A DNA stretch of 64,000 nt from Lepas anatifera. Its lineage: Eukaryota > Arthropoda > Thecostraca > Lepadidae. The notes beneath the pieces were generated by a model. It saw only the letters and a list, made by a program, of their open reading frames with translations. It had not been told where the DNA came from and ran no database searches. The position numbers were made by a program, and so were the translations under genes. The number at the start of each line of letters is the position of its first letter. Positions within the stretch are counted from its first letter, which is position 1. Positions 56,931 to 64,000 of this stretch are shown one piece after another. The DNA is taken from contig JAOTON010001898.1 of assembly GCA_034440635.1 (NCBI GenBank), positions 2,222,001 to 2,286,000 on the forward strand, read 5' to 3'.

Positions 56931-57638
56931 GTTGGGTGGCGCGCGGACCGCCCATTCCAGCTGAGTAAGAAATCAAGTGGATCAGTTACGATGGAGCCGC
57001 TGCGTTGTGAGTGCTGGTCTCCGTAATTGTGTTTGAAGGTGATAACTTGTGTAGTTACAGGTTGAAAAGTTGCCAGCTTAGACCGTCAATTACGCAAGTA
57101 GGGCGTATGAGAGTGGATGTGCAAATGCTGTTATTGCCTATTTTGCACTGTGGCATCACCGTGAATTTCGGCTGTTTCACTAGTTAAGTCATCGCTTAGA
57201 ATTTACCAGCTGGCATGACATGATTCTTAAAGTTGTGAGAGGACGGCACCACTATGAGCTTGAAATAGTGTACACATAATATTTGGGTCAGGCCAACAAT
57301 GACGGGTCACGGGTGTACGCGTGGCACGTGCTGGTTTTTCCCATACACGTAACATGTGAAACGGTGATAGTTGGCGTTGGACTGGGTACAACAGATGTCA
57401 TCTTTCAAAAGGTGTGCAGTGCGGTGTGTAAGTTTCGTAAAAGTTTGCTCTTAGCATGTTCTCTTACAGGCTTTGTGCCTCTTTGTTTTTGTGTATAAAC
57501 CAATGATTTGTCTCTTTGACCAAGACTTTCTGTTTCTGGAGATGCTCACAGGATCACCTGCTATTCACTATATAGTACTGTGCTGGACGTAAATTCTGCA
57601 GCGTCAGCGCGCGTGACGTAATTTCCGTGAAGAAACTA

Positions 57639-57748
<110 letters not shown>

Positions 57749-58051
57749 ATGTGCGTGAATATGGTAAAAATGGACCTTCTCCTACCGCTGCTGCACATTA
57801 AATATGGCAAAAGATAACGGTAGATCTAGGTCCACCGGTGTCTATGCTATGGCACTCTGTTGTATCGCCGCTTGTGCTAGGTTTTGTTTCGTTCGATACA
57901 AAAAGCAATGATTGATGTGCGATGTATTTTCTGACTCAGCATTTGTATGTTTGCAGATGATAGTTTCCGCTCACAATTTCCGCAGATCCCAGTCTCAAAG
58001 ACGTCGCAGGCAGCTTTTGTCCAACGTAACGCAAGGAAACGCCTTACATGA

Positions 58052-58565
58052 TCAGTGGTAACCGTATTGTCTGCTGTAGCTGCTCCCGTATCCGCCCTTG
58101 TATCCGCCGTTGTATCCGCCGTTGTATCCGCCGTTGTAGTAGCGGTTGTATCCTCCGTAGCCTCTGTTGTAGCCACCGCCGTAGCCATGGCGACCGGCAG
58201 AACGCCGGTGGCGGTAACGATGACCGTAGTCGGAATTGTAACCTTGATAATTGCCATAGCCCTTGTAGCCATTGTAGCCTCTACGGTTTCCGTAGCGGTC
58301 AGGGTAGTAGTTGTAGCTACCGTAGTTTTTCTGACGGTAGTTGCCACCAGCAGACACCAGCTACCAGGGCCGCAAGAACCAGCAGCTGTGAAACAACAAA
58401 ACAGTCAATATACAGAGAAAGTACTCAACACTTTCAAAAGAAAGTTACTGTGCTGCATATATATTTTGTCACCCTGAATAACAACTTCAAACACCGGGGA
58501 CTAGTGCAGAGCTGACGTTCAAAGGCAGGAATGGTAGATTGACTCACCGCGAGTTTGGCGTTCAT
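58052..58565 (-). pseudogene. GY6: Gly/Tyr-rich peptide gene with a frameshift in the signal peptide
   Basis: Minus strand. Exon 1 (58548-58565, MNAKLA), TATA box and splice sites are intact. Exon 2 (58052-58385) is 334 nt where 336 is expected. Compared with GY2, two bases are missing at about 58358 (GTAGCTGGTGTC in place of GTAGCTGTGGTGTC). The frame shifts after LLVLAALVA and the Gly/Tyr chain is lost. The rest of the exon is undamaged and ends YSRQYGYH like GY2, with two more NGGY repeats. Use of the in-exon AG at GGTAG|CTGGTGTCTGCTGG would restore frame as MNAKLA-LVSAGGNY, but without the hydrophobic core of the signal. It is a recent pseudogene or a sequencing error. Confidence 0.8.
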
Positions 58566-58633
58566 CTTTAAAGTTGTGGGAGCTCCTTCTTTGGAAAGCG
58601 AGACCAGAGTGTGTTTACTCCCTGATTGCCACA

Positions 58634-58642
58634 TTTTATATA
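58634..58642 (-). promoter_or_regulatory. TATA box of GY6
   Basis: TATATAAAA on the minus strand, about 70 bp before the ATG; the promoter is still intact although the gene is frameshifted. Confidence 0.65.
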
Positions 58643-58879
58643 ACGCATGCATTGCCTGGTATTCCCAGAAGTGAAGGGGATTAGTGGTGACCGCACGTGA
58701 ATTGGAAATAGTTAAAACCCACTTGGGAAGCATGACACAGGAGTTTGGCATCTTTGGCAGGATTTGGAGCTCACCGAACTGGTTTTTCCGCCCAAAAGTG
58801 GCGCACCTCTGATCCGAAATGTCACCCAACGACTATTGCATCCCTTCTGATCGGAAATACTGCATCTGTCTATGGTATT

Positions 58880-60640
58880 GGAGCATCCTAAAGACGTGAA
58901 GCATCCTCGACAATCTCAATTGCATCGCTTTTTTCAATCGTCTCAGCATCCTCCATCGTCTCTAATCATTGTTCACATATGAACTCCCTAGCTTCATGAG
59001 GATGGAGCGAACGACTGCCCCTTCCACATGGTAAACCAGTTGTGACAACGCCCAAAGCTTCAAGACATGACCTGAGTCCTTCTGACGCCTCCTTTCAATT
59101 ACGCGCGCCTAAAGATTCTCAATTCGTATCTGATGAGTTGCATCGTTAGGGTTACAACAAAACTTTGAAGCTTCTTTCCAGACCCCCGTCTCTGCATTCA
59201 TCAGTCCATGGGTCTGTCCTTTCTAGTAAAAGATATGAAAGATAGTCGAAATAGCTTTGAAGACAAGCGGGCAGAAACTATTTTTGTAGCAATAGATCCT
59301 AAGAAACATAGAAATGAGTTTTATGGTTCTGATGCCCGCCATAAATTCCGTACCATTTGCTGCTTTCTCGATGCTTGCTATTATTGTGCTAAAATACATG
59401 ATAATGCCAAAAGTATGTGACGTAACTCATGGAAGTATCCAATTTGGTATGCGTAATTTATGTCATCTTAATGTTTTTATCATGTGCATGATAACGCCTA
59501 CAAGGTGCCTTTCGTAATCGCAAATTTTAGCAGAAATACAAAAACCTGATGTCAGAGGTAAAAAACACTGGCTGACGCAGAGGGAGGGGGAGGGGCATAA
59601 ACCTATGTCCCCCAAAAAGGTGAAATTTTATCCAATTTTCTTAAAGCACTATGTTCTTAAAATTTCCTATGTTGCCCCCCCGACGACGCTCCTGCGTCCG
59701 CTCCTGATTGTACAAAGCAGGGGTGGAGATCTCTTTTCAAACCAGGGGTCCCGGTCCGGTCGAGGCCGCAGGAGTGGATGTTTTTCGTAAGGAAATGAAA
59801 CGGCAATAAAATTCAGACAATGCCTATAAATACCGTATGAAACCTTATGATGGTAGGATTTTTACACGAGCCGGATCATGACTTCCTCGGGAGGTAAAAC
59901 CGACATGTATGTACACTTCAAGACACTTTGAGCATTCGATCATATTTTTCCGGAAACTCAAAATGAGATACGGATTCATACCTCTGCCGTTGACTGGGTA
60001 TTTGAAAGGATAGCGATTATAACGTACCGTGCGCTTTTTAATCTGGTCCTCCATGAAAACGTGTTAGCCACAGACAGCATCACCGTGTGAAATAAAATAC
60101 TTTTCAATACTCAAGTATTCCCCTTCTGAGAAGTCTTATGGCCCCATCATTTGTTGTGTCATTATAGCCCAAAACGATAACTATAATATAAATATTTTGA
60201 CGATATCTTAAATTACCAAAAAAATTTGCGTCATGCTACAATATGGCGATAGATCGGTCCAGATTTCTTTTTCCGCAAAACTGGCACATTTTCTACGCTC
60301 TTTCTCCCCCTCTCTCTCACTCACTTTAAGGCTTTTACCCTACAATTAAAAAAGCTGTACCATACATAAAAAAATACAAAATAAAACTATGCCAAGAAAA
60401 ATCGTTCCTTGAATGTGTGGAAGATTCAATAGCCTTCATTAAATCACCCTCGTGGTACTTTTTCGTAAGTAGTATCATGGATCCCGCCGCTGGGGAGACG
60501 GGGAGAAGCGTCTCCACACTTTTAAGAGTGGGAGAGGACAGATTATGTTTTTGTCCCTCCCCCCACCGCTTTTCAAGCAGGGTCCCATTACGTTGTCCCA
60601 AGTACTGAAATCATGGCGAATAACAAATAGCGGGCCTCCT
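58880..60640. other. Intergenic upstream of GY6, no gene recognised
   Basis: Duplicate of 24720-26460 with a handful of single-base changes and indels. Confidence 0.45.
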
Positions 60641-61093
60641 GCAAAGCTTTAATTCAGGGGGAGTAGATACGTTGAAGAGTCCCAAAAGCAGCTCAGGAGA
60701 CCAATACAAACTAAGAGGGCTAGATCAACGGGGTGCGTTGACGAGCTCACGGAGCTCCAGATAAGCACAAGGGGCCCAAACAAATAAGCCAAAGGGGCCC
60801 ACATTTTAAAAAAGACCCGATACCAACCCAGGGGGCTTAACCCTTGTTAGCTCAAGGGACACTGATCTAGTTAGGGGCCATAGGACCGAGTAAAAAACCT
60901 CTTATGCAGCTCCTCTCAGGGACCCTTACCGGCTAAGGTGACCCCAAACCAGCCTGCACCCCCAGACAAAGTCAGTAAGCTCCTGTGTAATACCCTCTCA
61001 GAGTCCCAGATCAGCCCAGGAACCCCTTGGAAAGCTCCCTCTCAGGAGTCCCAAATCATGGGGCCTAGGGTCAGCTGAGAGGGGCCATATCAG
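60640..61093. repeat. GGGCCC/CAGCTCA minisatellite, left of T3
   Basis: Duplicate of 26460-26921. Confidence 0.7.
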
Positions 61094-61097
61094 TTAA

Positions 61098-62119
61098 CCC
61101 TCGCCCCACCGGGGCCATCGATGGCCCCCCTAAGGTTTTTCCGGGATAGCAGAAAAAACGACGAGGCGCAGCACCGCGGTTGAGGGCTCTACCTCTCACT
61201 GCATCATTTTCCCATCATCCCTGAAATTTTTTACCCCGGGTCACCCAAGGTCAGGTCACCAGACGAGGTCAACCATGGTCACCTCACTTCACCTTTAGAG
61301 CTCTGTAAGAGCTACATTTCAAAAGTCGATTGATTTGAAACTTCCTACACTTCATGACCCCTCCAGGGTCTACAAGGTGTATATCCGGGATTTTTCGATT
61401 TCGTGCCCTGCGGTCAGGTCACGAGGCGACCTCTCCCATTGGAAAAGCATGGGGAAAAGCTATTTCATGATATAAAAGCCAAAAATGATTGCAAATACTC
61501 AGACTGCTCAGAACAACGTTTTTGGACACCCTTTCACGGATCCCAGGGGTCATATTTGCCCTTTGACCTTTCCAAGGTCATCCAAGGTCACCGGAGGTCA
61601 AAAACAGTATTTTGACAATAACTTTTGACCTAATTGAGCTAGAGCGGTGAAACAAACACCATCGTGTTTGTCTTGTCACTGGCTTTCATTTGATTTACGG
61701 CAAGGTCACTTTTTGACCTTTCGTGACCTCAGGTCATACTAGGTCACGAGGTGACCTCTGGCGGTCAAACCACTGGCGGGAGGTCTTTACGTTCCACATA
61801 GCGGAAAAAGTACTGGCAATTTGCTATCAAATGTACTTTACCAGGCCTCAATAGCTCCTAATGACATAAGAGTTATGCCCAGTTTGCTTAATCATTGCAT
61901 ATTTGAGTGAAAATAGCCGATCTTGACCTAATTTGACCTCTGGGGTCAAACCATTGACCTGAGCACTAAAACATGCGAAGTAATTTGCTACTGAATTCAC
62001 GCGAGCTTTCTATTGCACTTTGCAGATTTGCGCTAACGCCCATATTTTCGGAGTTAGAGGGGGCCATCGATGGCCCCCCGTGGGGCGAAGGTGGCGCCGG
62101 ACCCCCGGTGGGGCGCGGG
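61098..62119. mobile_element. TTAA element T3
   Basis: TTAA at 61094-61097 and 62120-62123. It is the duplicate of T1 at the same site in copy A, so T1/T3 inserted before the duplication, whereas T2 and T4 came after it. Confidence 0.85.
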
Positions 62120-62123
62120 TTAA

Positions 62124-63010
62124 GAGTTCCCAGGCCAGATAAGTTGCCCCTGCCGGCTCAAAAAGCGCCTGTGCCAGCACCGGGGTTTCGAGATCAGCGA
62201 GGGGACCCTGACCATCTAAAAGGGCCTCAGATCAGCTCAGGTGGCCAGGCCCGCTTTGAGGGCTCTAAATTGGCTCAGCAGGCCCAGAAAAACTCAAAGG
62301 GCCAGACCAGTTGGCCCTCGACGATTTCAAGGGACCTAGACAAACACAATAGGGCCCGGACAAGCTAAAAGGCCCATACCCGTTTAAAGGGCCCAATACC
62401 AGCTCAGGGGCCCTAACCAACTCAAGAGACACCAATCCAGCTAGGGGCCTTACGACCAAGCCAGGAACCTCCCAAATAAATCCTCTCAGGGGCCCTATAC
62501 CAGTTCATGACCCGCTGAGCCAACTCAGTGTTTAAGGTCGAGCCCGTTAGCTCATGTGCAATATCCTCTCACGACTCAGAACAGCCCAAGGGCTACCTGC
62601 AAAACTGCCTCTCCGGCGACTCAAAATCAACTCAGGGGTCCCAAGACCAGCTGATACCAGATAACGGGTCCCGATAAGGACAGGGCACTCCAGTACTAGC
62701 GCATGGGTTTCAGGATCAATGTGGTGACCTGGTTAGTTGGAGGTCTTAGTTGTTGCCTTAGTTTAACGAGTTGGAGGTCTTAGTCTACTCAGGGACTGCA
62801 GACCAGCTTAACTTCACGGGATCCTAAAACTGCTCTGGTGGTGGGGGGGGGGGAGGCAACACAAACGCAGGGGCCATACGCCAATTCAGAGGCCCAGTCG
62901 AGCTAAGAGGCCCTGAATCAGCTCCAGGAGCGCCAAATCAACTTGGGGCCCAATACCAGCTCAGGGGTCCTGACACCGCTTGGAGACCTTAACGCGCAGG
63001 GGGGTTCAGG
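62124..63010. repeat. GGGCCC/CAGCTCA minisatellite, right of T3
   Basis: Duplicate of 27952-28815. Confidence 0.75.
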
Positions 63011-63018
63011 GGTCTTAA

Positions 63019-64000
63019 CCCGCGCCCCACCGGGGGTCCGGCGCCACCTTCGCCCCACCGGGGGGCCATCGATGGCCCCCCCTCTAACTCCGAAAATATG
63101 GGCGTTAGCGCAAATCTGCAAAGTGCAATAGAAAGCTCGCGTGAATTCAGTAAGAAATTACTTCGCATGTTTTAGTGCTCAGGTCAATAGTTTGACCTCC
63201 AGAGGTCAAATTAGGTCAAGATCGGCTATTTTCACTCAAATATGCAATGATTAAGCAAACTGGGCATAACTCTTATGTCATTAGAGCTATTGAGGCCTGG
63301 TAAAGTACATTTGATAGCAAATTGCCAGAACTTTTTCCGCTATGTGGAACGTAAAGACCTCCCGCCAGTGGTTTGACCGCCAGAGGTCACCTCGTGACCT
63401 AATATGACCTGAGGTCACGAAAGGTCAAAAAGTGACCTTGCCGTATATCAAATGAAAGCCAGTGACAAGACAAACACGATGGTGTTTGTTTCACCGCTGT
63501 AGCTTAATTAGGTCAAAAGTTATTGTCAAAATACTGTTTTTGACCTCTGGTGACCTTGGATGACCTTGGAAAAGTCAAAGGGCAAATATGACCCCTGGGA
63601 TCCGTGAAAGGGTGCCCAAAAACGTTTTTCTGAGCAGTCTGAGTATTTGCAATCATTTTTGTGGCTTTTATATCATGAAATAGCTTTTCCCCATGCTTTT
63701 CCAATGGGAGAGGTCGCCTCGTGACCTGACCTCAGGGCACGAAATCGAAAAATCCCGGATATACACCTTGTAGACCCTGGAGGGTTCATGAAGTGTAGGA
63801 AGTTTCAAATCGATCGACTTCGAAATGTAGCTCTTACAGAGCTCTAAAGGTGAAGTGAGGTGACCTTGGTTGACCTCGGCTGGTGACCTGACCTTGGGTG
63901 ACCCGGGGTAAAAATTTCAGGGATGATGGGAAAATGATGCAGTGAGAGGTAGAACCCTCAACCGCGGAGCTGCGCCTCGTCGTTTTTCTGCTATCCCGGA
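63019..64000 (-). mobile_element. TTAA element T4, inverted, cut by the window end
   Basis: Begins TTAA (63015-63018) then CCCGCGCCCCACCGGGGG, running in the opposite orientation to T1-T3. The copy A equivalent has an unoccupied TTAA at 28842-28845 (GGGTCTTAAAGTGC). The far end lies outside the window. Confidence 0.88.

Overview
The window is non-coding-rich animal DNA, about 46% GC by eye. It is dominated by nested transposable elements and contains one small multigene family. Nothing looks bacterial or viral: genes are split by GT-AG introns and have TATA boxes, and the repeats include non-LTR and Ty3-type retrotransposon remnants, tRNA-derived SINE heads and several DNA-transposon classes. 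Secreted Gly/Tyr-rich peptides together with this repeat mix suggest an invertebrate. An arthropod (perhaps a chelicerate) or a mollusc would fit, but the sequence alone does not decide it.

The only convincing genes are six copies of a two-exon gene, called GY1 to GY6 here. Exon 1 encodes only MNAKLA. After an intron of about 161 bp, exon 2 completes the signal peptide (LLVLAALVAVVSA) and encodes a Gly/Tyr/Asn-rich chain with a basic RHRR|SAG site in the middle. The copies form three convergent pairs: GY1(+)/GY2(-), GY3(+)/GY4(-) and GY5(+)/GY6(-). GY2, GY3, GY4 and GY5 look intact. GY1 has lost exon 1 and the promoter. GY6 has a 2-nt deletion that shifts the frame inside the signal peptide. 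A different Gly/Tyr-rich exon lies at 8.1-8.4 kb on the minus strand.

Layout: 0-3 kb, unique sequence, a TTAA-flanked repeat and two small hAT-like MITEs. 3.4-7.4 kb, a decayed DNA transposon with long inverted repeats and a broken transposase-like gene. 8-9.5 kb, the second Gly/Tyr exon, a 74-bp tandem repeat and a hAT-like element. 12.4-28.8 kb, segmental-duplication copy A. 28.8-37.5 kb, a TTAA-flanked repeat split by a 7.5-kb hAT-like element that is full of minisatellite and carries a LINE and a SINE. 38-41 kb, retroelement debris. 41.7-45.3 kb, the GY3/GY4 pair. 47.6-50.4 kb, a TA-flanked transposon containing a hAT fragment. 51.1-51.5 kb, a gag fragment. 52.8-63.0 kb, duplication copy B. 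63.0-64.0 kb, another TTAA element that runs off the end.

Copies A and B are direct repeats with the same gene pair and flanks, and they differ by clean insertions. A alone has a 6.3-kb hAT-like element (15679-21962) and a 951-bp inverted-repeat element (13800-14750). B alone has two TTAA elements. At most of these sites the other copy preserves the empty target, so element ends and target-site duplications can be read directly. An assembly artefact (two haplotypes placed in one contig) is a real alternative to a true duplication.

Many long open frames here are artefacts of minisatellite translation or lie antisense to the Gly/Tyr exons, and they are not annotated as genes.
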